From: a virus
Length of the DNA stretch: 32,109 nucleotides
Virus record (IMG/VR): IMGVR_UViG_3300033149_004402
Span: 1-32,109 of that record
Reading direction: 5' to 3' (one strand)
How positions within the stretch are numbered: the first letter of the stretch is position 1; each line of letters opens with the position of its first letter. Below, in pieces: positions 24,429 to 32,109 of this stretch. The notes beneath the pieces are model-generated. The model searched no databases. It was not told the origin of the DNA and saw only the letters and a list, made by a program, of their open reading frames with translations. Both the position numbers and the translations under genes were made by a program.

Positions 24429-25715
24429 GTGAGGGTCTGTCTTGTCAATCCGCCGCATCCGTACCTGACGCACCCGGACGCGCAGCCGCCGCTGGGACTT
24501 CTTTACGTCGCGGCGGCGGCCAGGGAGGTCGGGCACGAGGTCGTTCTTGCGAACCTGTCCCGGCACGACGAGGGGGATGCTCTCAAGCACATTCCGCAGG
24601 CCGACCTCTACGGCTTCACGGCGACGAGCATCGACTACGCCGTGTGCGGGCGGATAGCCCTGCGGCTCAAGGAGGAGCGCCCCGGCGCGGTCTGCGTGCT
24701 GGGAGGGCCTCACGCGGTCGTCCGGCAATACATAGACTTCCGCGTGTGGGACGCTGCCTGTCTCGGCGAAGGGGAGGCAGCGATAGTGCGCATGTGCGAG
24801 GACGCCGAGCGCGGCGAGCTCAAGGCGCTGTACAGCCTTCCCCGCGCGACCGACCTCGACGGCCTGCCCTATCCGGCCCGCGACCTGATGGACGTGCACG
24901 GCGGCGCGATATTCGGCGATGGCCGGCAATACGCCGACGCGCCCTCCACGGTGATATCGTCTTCCCGGGGGTGCCCTTTCCGGTGCGCCTTCTGCGCCTC
25001 GCAGGCGATGTGGGGGCGGCGCGTGGAGCGCCGTTCGCCCCTGAGCGTCGCGCGGGAGGTCAAGCGCGTGGTGAAGGAGTTCGGGATACGCCTCTTCCGC
25101 TTCAGCGACGAGACGTTCAATCTCGACAGGCGGTGGCTTGCGGCGCTCTGCCGCCTCATCGAGCCGCTGGGCGTCTTCTGGCGGTGCAGCATCCGCGCGG
25201 GACTGTCCCTGGCGGACGACTTCAAGCGCATGTACGACGCCGGGTGCAGGGACGTATCGATAGGGTTGGAAAGCGGCGACCAGAGCGTGCTCAACCGGAT
25301 GCGCAAGGGCACGACGGTCCCGCAGACCCGCGACGCGGCGAACCTCGCTATGGAGGCGGGCATTACGGCGCGGCTCCTCATCATGGCCGGATGTCCCGGC
25401 GAGACCAAGACGACGCCCGAAATGACCCGCGCCTTCCTCAAGAGCACAAACTTCGGCGTCGTGAGCATGACGCAGTTCCGCCCCCTGCCGGGAAGCGAAA
25501 TATGGGAGTGGCCGGAGCGGTTCGGGTGCCGCATCCTCGACCGGGACTTCTCCAACTACAACGTCCAGACGTGGGTGCGGGGAGAGGACGGACCCGCCCC
25601 CGCGCCGGTCCGGTCGGTCATAGAGACGGACGAGATGCGCAGGGAGGACCTGGAGGACAACATCCGCCGAACGCGGGCCTACGCGCTTGAAACAGGAAAG
25701 ATGAACCGTGGTTGA
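24429..25715 (+). CDS. Radical SAM enzyme with B12-binding-like N-domain
   Basis: Predicted 428-residue protein from GTG 24429 (GGGAGGGG at 24415-24422; ATG 24402 is an alternative). The N-terminal domain ('VCLVNPPHP', 'QPPLGLLYVAAAAREVGHEV', 'VLGGPHAVV') has the B12-binding Rossmann fold of this class, but no DxHxxG cobalamin-ligand motif is visible. The radical SAM core has 'RGCPFRCAFCAS' with Cys182, Cys186 and Cys189 binding the iron-sulfur cluster, plus 'FSDETFNLD' and 'SIGLESGDQSVLNRMRKG'. Likely methylates or rearranges an unactivated carbon. The substrate is unknown; neighbours suggest a glycan, lipid or peptide. Its end overlaps the next gene. Confidence 0.85.
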   Translation: MRVCLVNPPHPYLTHPDAQPPLGLLYVAAAAREVGHEVVLANLSRHDEGDALKHIPQADLYGFTATSIDYAVCGRIALRLKEERPGAVCVLGGPHAVVRQYIDFRVWDAACLGEGEAAIVRMCEDAERGELKALYSLPRATDLDGLPYPARDLMDVHGGAIFGDGRQYADAPSTVISSSRGCPFRCAFCASQAMWGRRVERRSPLSVAREVKRVVKEFGIRLFRFSDETFNLDRRWLAALCRLIEPLGVFWRCSIRAGLSLADDFKRMYDAGCRDVSIGLESGDQSVLNRMRKGTTVPQTRDAANLAMEAGITARLLIMAGCPGETKTTPEMTRAFLKSTNFGVVSMTQFRPLPGSEIWEWPERFGCRILDRDFSNYNVQTWVRGEDGPAPAPVRSVIETDEMRREDLEDNIRRTRAYALETGKMNRG

Positions 25716-26298
25716 ACTCAACCGAGACCAGGAAGAGAAGGCGTGCGCGGTCTACTACGACAACTTCTACCGCCTCGCCTTCCCGCACACGTGCAGCGCC
25801 TACAACAACCGCGTCGTGTGCGTGAGCTTCGACAAGGACGTGCCCCGATGGTGCGAGCTGACGGGGCTGAACGTCGGGCGGTGGGTGCCGTACAACGGCG
25901 AGGTTGACGATAACGAGCTCTACTACACCGACTCCAACACCGGGCACATCCGGCAGGCCGAGACCGGCACAAAGGACGACGACAGCAATATCTCCTACAC
26001 GTGGCAGAGCGGCTTCGTGCCGAAGGGCAAGCCGGCGGGCGACTTCTACCTCCGCCGGGGCTGGATTGACTACGAGGGCGAGGATACGCTGACCATCGCG
26101 TGGGAGTTCGACCGGGGACAGGGCGCGTCGGACAACACCTCCATAACGCTGGACACGGACGACCGGGATTACTTCGCCTACCCGATGGGCGAGGAGGGCC
26201 GCCGCTGCCAGTGGACGATCTCCGGCAACACGGATGCATCGCTTATCGTCCACGAGTTTACGAGTGAGGTCTACTACCGACCGCGGAGGCCGCTATGA
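25708..26298 (+). CDS. Tail beta-propeller protein, C-terminal part (split gene)
   Basis: Predicted 196-residue protein from GTG 25708, overlapping the radical SAM gene. 'EEKACAVYYDNFYRLAFP', 'YNNRVVCVSFDKDV', 'ELYYTDSNTGHIRQAETGTK' and 'RRGWIDYEGEDTLTIAWEFD' are consecutive blade strands that, in intact tail propeller proteins, directly follow the '[10 protein letters not shown]' strand. That strand ends the conserved part of the protein at 18733-20943, and the junction residues meet closely ('MMGEAV' and 'VELNRDQ'). It probably folds with the other part. Without an upstream partner it would be an incomplete propeller. Confidence 0.7.
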   Translation: MVELNRDQEEKACAVYYDNFYRLAFPHTCSAYNNRVVCVSFDKDVPRWCELTGLNVGRWVPYNGEVDDNELYYTDSNTGHIRQAETGTKDDDSNISYTWQSGFVPKGKPAGDFYLRRGWIDYEGEDTLTIAWEFDRGQGASDNTSITLDTDDRDYFAYPMGEEGRRCQWTISGNTDASLIVHEFTSEVYYRPRRPL

Positions 26299-26600
26299 GG
26301 GACAGCGAGTGGGTGGAGACGTCTACGACCGCCAAGGACCCGCGCTTCCGCAGGCTGGTCAAGGAGATATCCGACAACGCCCCCCGCGAGCGGATTGATA
26401 TCACCGCCGCGTCCGCCGCGGACACCGCCTTCAGCGTGTCGCACAGCTTGGGGCGCATACCGACGAGTGTCATTCAACACGCGGGCGATGCGGCGGGCAT
26501 TATCTACGCGACGACGGACGACAGGGCCGCGTGGTCCAGGACCGCGTTGCAGCTGCGCTGCTCGGTCGCCAACTGGCATGGAAAGATAGACGTTTATTGA
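26295..26600 (+). CDS. Small beta-rich tail-associated protein
   Basis: The start overlaps the previous stop (ATGA). The 101-residue product has a helical N-terminus and a compact beta-rich domain from residue 32: 'IDITAASAADTAFSVSHSLG', 'RIPTSVIQH', 'GIIYATTDD' and 'LQLRCSVANWHGKIDVY' look like sandwich strands. This pattern is familiar from small proteins following tail propellers in environmental phages. A tail accessory role is likely, the function unknown. Confidence 0.6.
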   Translation: MRDSEWVETSTTAKDPRFRRLVKEISDNAPRERIDITAASAADTAFSVSHSLGRIPTSVIQHAGDAAGIIYATTDDRAAWSRTALQLRCSVANWHGKIDVY

Positions 26601-26611
26601 GGTGATATACG

Positions 26612-27754
26612 ATGCTTCCCCTTCCTCTCCTTGCGCAGAACGCCGCACAGATGACCAGGCCCCTGTGGAACGCCCTGGGTCAGGCCACGAGCCGAGGCGG
26701 GGTGCTCCCCCCGTGGCTTGAGGAATGGTTTCGGAGAATATGGGGCGGGGAGCGGCCCAGGATGGGCCTCCCGCGTCCTCCGCTGCAGCCCCGACCGCCC
26801 ATGAGGCCGCCCGCCGGCGGACCTATCTACAAGGGGCCTCCGCCCTTCCGCAGGATACCCGGCAGCCCGCCTCAGCGACGCCGGGTCAGCCGCCCCGCCC
26901 TCGCGGGGACGATAACGCAGGTCTCAAGCAGAAGCCCCTACGGGGCGGGCTCCGCCGGGTACGACCGCTACCAGCGCGGCAATATCAATATGCAGCGCGG
27001 CCAGTTGGCCGACTACTACCGGCGCATGGGGATCACGAGCCCCATAGCGTACCAGTCGCTCGGCGTGCAACCCCCCAAGAGCACTACGCCCGCGCCCCCG
27101 AAGCCGCCCGGCCTCGGCGATGTGGTCGGCAAGGGCGTCGGCAGGCTGAACGAGCTTCTGCGGGTGCCGCCGCCCGGACAGGTGTCCCCCCTCGGGGGCG
27201 TCAGCGGCGCTGGTGGCGGACCAGCCGCCGACCTCCTGTCTATGGCGAGGCAGCGGATGGGCGAGGAGTGGGAGGCAATCAGCCCCGAGAAGCGGCAGCA
27301 GATACTTCGGGATACGGCCAACGTGCTCGCCCGCGAACGACAGCTCGCCGAAGGCCGCCTGAACCAGCAGACGGCCCGCATCTACGGACCCCGCGCGGGG
27401 CAGGGGACCGGGCAGGCGGCCGCAAGACTCCAGGAGCTGGAGCGGGCAAGCCAGGATGAGCTCGCCAGGCAGGCCCTTGCGCTCGCCCGCGAGAACCTGG
27501 GCATGACGCAGGCGGGGCGCAGCGAGGCGGGAAGCTGGCTTGCCAATCTCGCGGGGCTCGACCAGGACGCCCTGCGGCTCGGCCTCCAGAAGTATCTCGC
27601 CCAGCGCGGCGAGGAGGAGCGCGGGCGCGGCGCTCAGGCCGAGAACGTCCTGGGATTGATGCTCCTGGCCCTTCTCCAGCAATACGGCCCGCAGGTCTTC
27701 CAGAACTCCCCCATGAAACTCGGCGGGAGCTCCGTGCTCGACCTGCTGGCGTAG
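26612..27754 (+). CDS. Putative internal virion protein, Pro-rich N-terminus
   Basis: Predicted 380-residue protein. Residues 1-110 are rich in Pro, Arg and Trp ('RPPLQPRPPMRPPAGG'), likely disordered. From about 190 onwards the sequence is helical and Gln/Ala/Arg-rich ('LSMARQRMGEEWEAISPEKR', 'LQELERASQDELARQAL'), ending in a hydrophobic 'LGLMLLALLQQYG' near the C-terminus. This composition and place, after the tail genes, fits proteins packed inside the capsid and ejected with DNA. No enzymatic motif was recognised. Confidence 0.6.
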   Translation: MLPLPLLAQNAAQMTRPLWNALGQATSRGGVLPPWLEEWFRRIWGGERPRMGLPRPPLQPRPPMRPPAGGPIYKGPPPFRRIPGSPPQRRRVSRPALAGTITQVSSRSPYGAGSAGYDRYQRGNINMQRGQLADYYRRMGITSPIAYQSLGVQPPKSTTPAPPKPPGLGDVVGKGVGRLNELLRVPPPGQVSPLGGVSGAGGGPAADLLSMARQRMGEEWEAISPEKRQQILRDTANVLARERQLAEGRLNQQTARIYGPRAGQGTGQAAARLQELERASQDELARQALALARENLGMTQAGRSEAGSWLANLAGLDQDALRLGLQKYLAQRGEEERGRGAQAENVLGLMLLALLQQYGPQVFQNSPMKLGGSSVLDLLA

Positions 27755-27779
27755 CACATCATATTCGGAGGTACAGACG

Positions 27780-28610
27780 ATGCCCCCCATCCTTCAGGGT
27801 TACGGAATGTTGGGCAACCTCCTGAGGGGGTTGTTCGGGGAGGGGCAGCGACAGCAGGAGCGCACCCAGGACATCTCCCGCGAGGAAAAGTGGCTCCTGC
27901 GCAACTTCCTTGAGCGCAGGCGGCAGGCGGCGCTCGCCCGCCAGGCGCAGGAGCGCCTTGCACGCTGGAAGGCGCTTCAGGACCAGCTCGGCTTTGCGCA
28001 GAGATTCGCGGGGCAGACGGCCCTTGAGCGGATGCGACAGGAGGGCCAACGCTGGCAGTCGCCGCTCGACATTGCGCGGACACAGTACTGGAGGAAACAG
28101 GCGGAGCTTACGCAGCCCAAGCCGGCGCCCCCCTCGCTTGAGGACCTGGTGCGCAAGGAGGAGGCGATTGCGGCGGCGAGGGCCAGGGGCAGGGCGGCCG
28201 GAACGCCTCCCGCGCCCACGGAACAGCCTGACCCGATGGATGAGCTTCGCCGCTGGGCCTGGCAGAGATACCAGCAGGGCGACAGGTCGCCCGATGTGCT
28301 CATGCCCCTCGGCCTATACCAGAAGCCCGAGGGGCCGCCTAAGCCGATTGAGCTGGGGCGAATACCGTATGTGTACGGCCCCCAGGCGACGGAAATCGCG
28401 CAGAAGTTTTGGTTGGAAAGCGGCGGGGTGCCCTACAAGGCGATCCGACTGCTGATGAACGACCCGACCATCCCGAATCTTCTGAAAGAGCTGGCCAGAA
28501 GCGAGATTCTTACTTACGCCAACACGATCAAAAGAGGAGGTCTCGTCGTCCCCCCGCCACCAGGCGCAACGAGAGCCGAGCTAGGTCTTGAAAGTGGAGC
28601 GTGGGAATAG
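27780..28610 (+). CDS. Putative internal virion protein, helical
   Basis: Predicted 276-residue protein. ATG 27780 follows CGGAGG. A hydrophobic start ('GMLGNLLRGLFGEG') leads into long Gln/Arg/Ala helices (30-130), then a Pro-rich linker and a compact C-terminal part with 'RIPYVYGPQATEIAQKFWLE'. Composition resembles its neighbours, suggesting that the three form one set of ejection proteins. No motif was recognised. Confidence 0.6.
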   Translation: MPPILQGYGMLGNLLRGLFGEGQRQQERTQDISREEKWLLRNFLERRRQAALARQAQERLARWKALQDQLGFAQRFAGQTALERMRQEGQRWQSPLDIARTQYWRKQAELTQPKPAPPSLEDLVRKEEAIAAARARGRAAGTPPAPTEQPDPMDELRRWAWQRYQQGDRSPDVLMPLGLYQKPEGPPKPIELGRIPYVYGPQATEIAQKFWLESGGVPYKAIRLLMNDPTIPNLLKELARSEILTYANTIKRGGLVVPPPPGATRAELGLESGAWE

Positions 28611-28619
28611 GAACCCGAC

Positions 28620-31600
28620 ATGAACTTTCTCGACATACTACGGCGTGCGACCGATCTGGCGCGCCAGCGATTAGCGCAGGAGGACTCCTACGCCGCCGCT
28701 GTTGAGTCGGCGCTGCGGGCATCTGAGGGACCACCTCCTCCGCTGAGTCCGGCGGAAGTGGGCATCCCCGGGGAACTTGAACGGCGCGCGAGGGTGGGAC
28801 CGCCGCTTCCCCCGCCTCCGCCACCTGAGATGCGGGCGCTTCCCACCGAGGAGGCAACCGCCGAGGAGCCGCCGGGCGTGCCCGTGGAGGGCTTGCTGGG
28901 GCGCGTGCTCAGGCCGGTCATGACCTCCATCCCTGGCACCATAGTGCGGGCAGCGCTGCCGAAGGAAACGGAGAAGCGGCTTCAGGCTAGCATGAGGGCG
29001 ACGGCAGAGGCGCAGGGGCCGCCGTCGGCGGGCGACACCATCCTGTCGAGCCTTCTTCACTACGGAGAGAACGCGCCGTTCTACGCCGCCGGGGGGCTGT
29101 TGGGCGCGGGGGCGGGGCCGATAGGCGCGAGCATCGGCGCCCTGGGTGGGGCCGAGGGCCTAAAGTATGCGGCCCAGCGCGTTATGGAAGCCCGAGGAAT
29201 GGAAGTGCCGCCGGAGGAGCGGGCCGACGTGCCGGGGGCGGCGCTGACGGGAGCAATGCTTGGACTTACGAGCGGAGCATTTGGCGCGCTCGGGAAGGCG
29301 GCCAAGGGTGCGGCCAAGCCCATCAAGGCGCTGCTTGCGGGGGGGCAACTCGCGGCGGAGACGGAGCTCCTGACGCAGCTCGGCGCTATGGACACGGGCG
29401 AGAAGCCGACGTGGAGGGGCCGCCTTGAAAACCTGATTTTCCTCGGCGTGCTACGTGGGGTCGGTGCGGGCAAGCGGTTGCTCCGGCTCAAGGAACAGAA
29501 TAGAGAGGCGTACGATGCTTTTCTGAAGAGGACGGAGGAACTGCGCAACCTCAACACCGCAAGGGCAATGAGGGGCGAGGGACGGATTAGGCCAGAGGTC
29601 ATCTTGCGTGCCACGCATAGCGCTATGCGCGAGGCTGCATCGGAGATTGCGAAAACGTACGGGGTAAACATCCCGATCCCCAAGGAGCCTCCGGCGGGGA
29701 TGCTGCCGCCACCGAAGGCGGTCCCGCGCCGCTCGGTCAAGGATATCCTGCGGTCCCAGCTCATGCCGGGGTCGCGCAAGGGCGCGATACGGATAGGCAG
29801 GGGCGGGAAGCTGGAGAGGGTGAAGTCGGCGAAGGAGAAGCAACCCTTCTTCGAGGCCAGGATCACCAAGTTCGCGCGGGCGAATCCGGAGTTCAGGAAG
29901 AACCCGGTATTCGTGGTGAAGGAAGGGAAACCGTACAGGGCATGGGACGAGAGCGTCAAGGCGGTGGTCGAGGTTCCAGCGGGCAAGCGCCTCGTATGGG
30001 AGAAGGGGGGGGCCAGGTTATCGCTGCTTCCCGAAGCCCTTGGCCTTGAAGCCGAACAGCTCAAGGTCGGGCAGAAGGTGCCGATGGACCTGGAGACTTT
30101 CAAGAAGCCGATTGCTGTCAAGACAGCCGAGGACGTGCTTGCCCAGGCGGGCCTCGGACGGCTGCTGAGGAGATACCAGGTCGTCTCCGATGGGGAGTGG
30201 ACGGTGGCTGGGGATGCGGCTATTCGACTTGCCCCCGGGCTTGAAGTGCGCGAAATCCCGGATGATGGGAAGACCCTCTTGGGCGAGCTGACAGAGGCAG
30301 AGCGCACATACGAGCCGTTGCCCGTGGTAGAGGAATACGAGGACGCGGGGAAACTCGTACGTATCGGCGAAACGCGAGTGCCGATACGCCGGGTCGATGC
30401 GTTCTCAAGGGCGGTTCCCGGCGGTCGCTGGGCGCAGGTGGTTCGGCCCGACGGCGCGAAATACGCGGTGCTGGAGCAGGACGGCGAGGTCAAGGCCATT
30501 GTAACGGATAAGGGCATTCCAGAGGGCGACACGCTGCTGGCAACTCTTCCATACCGCCAGCCGGGTCTCAAGAAGGCTAGGGCCAAGCCCGCCCGACGCG
30601 GCCGGAAGAAGCCCGCCGCGGTCGAGAAGAAGGCCGTTCCGCCCGAGAAGAAGCCGGAAGCGGAGGCCGTCGCGCCGAAGAAGGCGGGGGCGAAAGAGCC
30701 GTGGGAGATGACAAAAAGGGAGTTTTCTCAAACTGGCGACCGACCTGCACGAACAATAGGAGAATACATAGGAGCGCTTCGGACTCGTGCTAAGTATGCC
30801 GAGGGGGAAGCCGAACAACAATACCTAAATAGTCTCGTGGGTCGTTTGCAAAGATTGGAACGCGACCGTTATCAAGCAAAAACGGCCAGACAAAAGACCA
30901 ATGTCGCGCAGCGGGCCAAAGCGTTGCTACAAGAGGCCGAGGCCGAACTAGTGCACGAGAGTCGCGTGCAAAACGCGCTGCGCGAAGGCAAGCCCGTCCC
31001 GCCCGCCGTGCTCGCCGAGTACCCCGACCTGGCGAAGAAGTACGGGAAGGCGGTAACGCCGCAGGCCGTCGAGAAGCCATCTCCCAAGACGAGGGCGAGC
31101 ACGACCGTCGGGGGCATCCCCGCAGAAGTTGTGGCACAGCACAAGGCGGCGTATAGGGGGCGGGACTATGGTCCGACGACCAAGGACAAAAAGGCGGGGT
31201 ATCCAGAAGCCCTCGCCACGCTTCGGTCGTGGCCCACTGACCAGCTTATACAAGAGAGAAGAGACATGGCGCGCGGCTCTCTTGACCGCATGTTTGGGCA
31301 GGCCGCCAAAGAGTCGCTCAAGCTGGTTGAGCGGGTTCTTAGTGAGCGACAAGCGATAGAGATGGCCGCTTCTTCTCACGCGAAGAGAACAGCCCAACGG
31401 CGCTTTCAGGAGATGGCGGCCAAGAAAGCGTCCCGCAGACGACAGGTAGACAATGAGCTTAAACGCATTGGCGACGCGACGGTTATCAAGCTTGAAAGCG
31501 AACAGCACAAAGATACAGGCTTGGCCGTAATAACCATCAGCCCCAACGCCCAACAAAAGGGGAAATGGCAACTTACGTGGTTTACGAAAGACATGCAGCC

Positions 31601-32109
31601 GAGCGGGCATACCCTTTTCAACAGCAAAGAGGACGCACTGAGAGACGCGATGGGAGTCCCGAGGGCTGGCCCGTCAGTCGGCGACTATACTTATCGGATC
31701 ACCAAAATCGCTGGTGGCAAGACTCCAGCGACAAAACTACCCACTAGCGCTTCCACCAGCCCTCTCCCCCGCAACCTTATGTCCTTACGTGCTATCGCCA
31801 AGCGCGAAGGGCTGGATGTCCCGGTGTTCAAGGGCAAGGGGGCGGTGGACAAGACGATAGCGGCGATAGGGGAGGCGAGGAGGGGGAAGGAAGCGGGCGC
31901 GAAGCTAGTTCAGGAGAAGCCCGCGGTCCAGAAACCCGTTCTCACCCGTCGCGCCGAGGCCAAGAAGGTTGGTGTTATTCCAGAAATACCGGTCCGCGTG
32001 CGGATGCGGGGCGGCGATGCCCTGTTTGATGAGCAGTTCCGCCGCGCGCAAGAGCTGGAAAGGATGAAGGGCGAGGGATACACCCACGTCACCATTGGCG
32101 AGGGGGGTA
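28620..32109 (+). CDS. Giant virion/ejection-type protein, 3' end beyond the window
   Basis: The frame from ATG 28620 stays open for 3,490 bases to the right edge, so the protein has at least 1,163 residues and no stop is seen. A Pro/Glu-rich start is followed by Gly/Ala-rich hydrophobic segments ('FYAAGGLLGAGAGPIGASIG', 'LTGAMLGLTSGAFGALG', around residues 155-225) that could enter a membrane. Charged helices and a Lys/Ala/Pro hinge near residues 650-690 come next. Later parts include a beta-rich 'GLAVITISPNAQQ' region and 'MSLRAIAKREGLDV'. This resembles the large polyvalent ejected proteins of podoviruses. GC content falls to about 50 percent in parts of 30.7-31.8 kb, so the gene is mosaic. 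No peptidase or transglycosylase motif was recognised. Confidence 0.75.
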   Translation, partial: MNFLDILRRATDLARQRLAQEDSYAAAVESALRASEGPPPPLSPAEVGIPGELERRARVGPPLPPPPPPEMRALPTEEATAEEPPGVPVEGLLGRVLRPVMTSIPGTIVRAALPKETEKRLQASMRATAEAQGPPSAGDTILSSLLHYGENAPFYAAGGLLGAGAGPIGASIGALGGAEGLKYAAQRVMEARGMEVPPEERADVPGAALTGAMLGLTSGAFGALGKAAKGAAKPIKALLAGGQLAAETELLTQLGAMDTGEKPTWRGRLENLIFLGVLRGVGAGKRLLRLKEQNREAYDAFLKRTEELRNLNTARAMRGEGRIRPEVILRATHSAMREAASEIAKTYGVNIPIPKEPPAGMLPPPKAVPRRSVKDILRSQLMPGSRKGAIRIGRGGKLERVKSAKEKQPFFEARITKFARANPEFRKNPVFVVKEGKPYRAWDESVKAVVEVPAGKRLVWEKGGARLSLLPEALGLEAEQLKVGQKVPMDLETFKKPIAVKTAEDVLAQAGLGRLLRRYQVVSDGEWTVAGDAAIRLAPGLEVREIPDDGKTLLGELTEAERTYEPLPVVEEYEDAGKLVRIGETRVPIRRVDAFSRAVPGGRWAQVVRPDGAKYAVLEQDGEVKAIVTDKGIPEGDTLLATLPYRQPGLKKARAKPARRGRKKPAAVEKKAVPPEKKPEAEAVAPKKAGAKEPWEMTKREFSQTGDRPARTIGEYIGALRTRAKYAEGEAEQQYLNSLVGRLQRLERDRYQAKTARQKTNVAQRAKALLQEAEAELVHESRVQNALREGKPVPPAVLAEYPDLAKKYGKAVTPQAVEKPSPKTRASTTVGGIPAEVVAQHKAAYRGRDYGPTTKDKKAGYPEALATLRSWPTDQLIQERRDMARGSLDRMFGQAAKESLKLVERVLSERQAIEMAASSHAKRTAQRRFQEMAAKKASRRRQVDNELKRIGDATVIKLESEQHKDTGLAVITISPNAQQKGKWQLTWFTKDMQPSGHTLFNSKEDALRDAMGVPRAGPSVGDYTYRITKIAGGKTPATKLPTSASTSPLPRNLMSLRAIAKREGLDVPVFKGKGAVDKTIAAIGEARRGKEAGAKLVQEKPAVQKPVLTRRAEAKKVGVIPEIPVRVRMRGGDALFDEQFRRAQELERMKGEGYTHVTIGEGG

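Noticed and set aside
28671-30586. Long minus-strand ORFs opposite the giant ORF
   Set aside because: They lie wholly antisense to the giant open frame and have Ser/Pro/Arg/Ala composition typical of antisense shadows in GC-rich genes.

Overview
The window is a segment of a tailed double-stranded DNA phage genome (Caudoviricetes), most likely short-tailed (podovirus-type). I base this on a P22-like portal, an SU10-type (DUF5309-like) major capsid protein followed later by an SU10-like head-tail adaptor, a beta-propeller tail/stopper protein, and a run of Ala/Gln/Arg-rich internal (ejection-type) proteins. Every supported gene is on the + strand. Genes are packed tightly, many with ATGA or GTGA stop/start overlaps, and GTG and TTG starts preceded by GGAGG-type ribosome sites are common. 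The DNA is GC-rich, so the host is probably a high-GC bacterium. I cannot name the host, and no integrase, repressor, lysin, polymerase or CRISPR array is visible.

Layout. 1-4.4 kb: terminase small subunit, two zinc-ribbon-like proteins and a terminase large subunit that is split into an ATPase gene (1846-2544) and a nuclease gene (3285-4181) with three small genes between them. 4.4-9.5 kb: portal, small proteins, tRNA-Thr(UGU) and tRNA-Trp(CCA), scaffold-like protein and major capsid protein, followed by a very strong hairpin. 9.6-15.3 kb: two small post-capsid genes, then a first sugar/modification cassette (methyltransferase-like protein, three GT-A-like glycosyltransferases, a sulfotransferase-like protein, two small proteins and one GT-B glycosyltransferase). 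15.3-20.9 kb: head-tail adaptor, coiled-coil membrane protein, tail structural proteins and the N-terminal part of the beta-propeller protein. That last protein carries a Gly-Thr/Gly-Ser repeat of about 180 residues and a Cys-rich end. 21-25.7 kb: a second modification cassette (two Cys proteins, a two-domain glycosyltransferase with a polypeptide-GalNAc-transferase-like DxH motif, another glycosyltransferase, a methyltransferase and a radical SAM enzyme). 25.7-32.1 kb: the apparent missing C-terminal part of the beta-propeller protein, a small beta-rich protein, two internal-virion-type proteins and a giant ORF open to the right edge.

The most interesting reading is that the second cassette sits inside what was once a single tail gene, and that its left end is a mucin-like Ser/Thr repeat domain next to enzymes able to build and modify glycans. 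I infer that the phage may O-glycosylate (and possibly sulfate and methylate) its own tail or capsid protein, or its host's surface. Two core genes (terminase and propeller) are interrupted in the same style, by insertion of whole genes with new start and stop signals. No intron or intein features were seen. Functional links between the cassettes and the repeat protein are inference from position.
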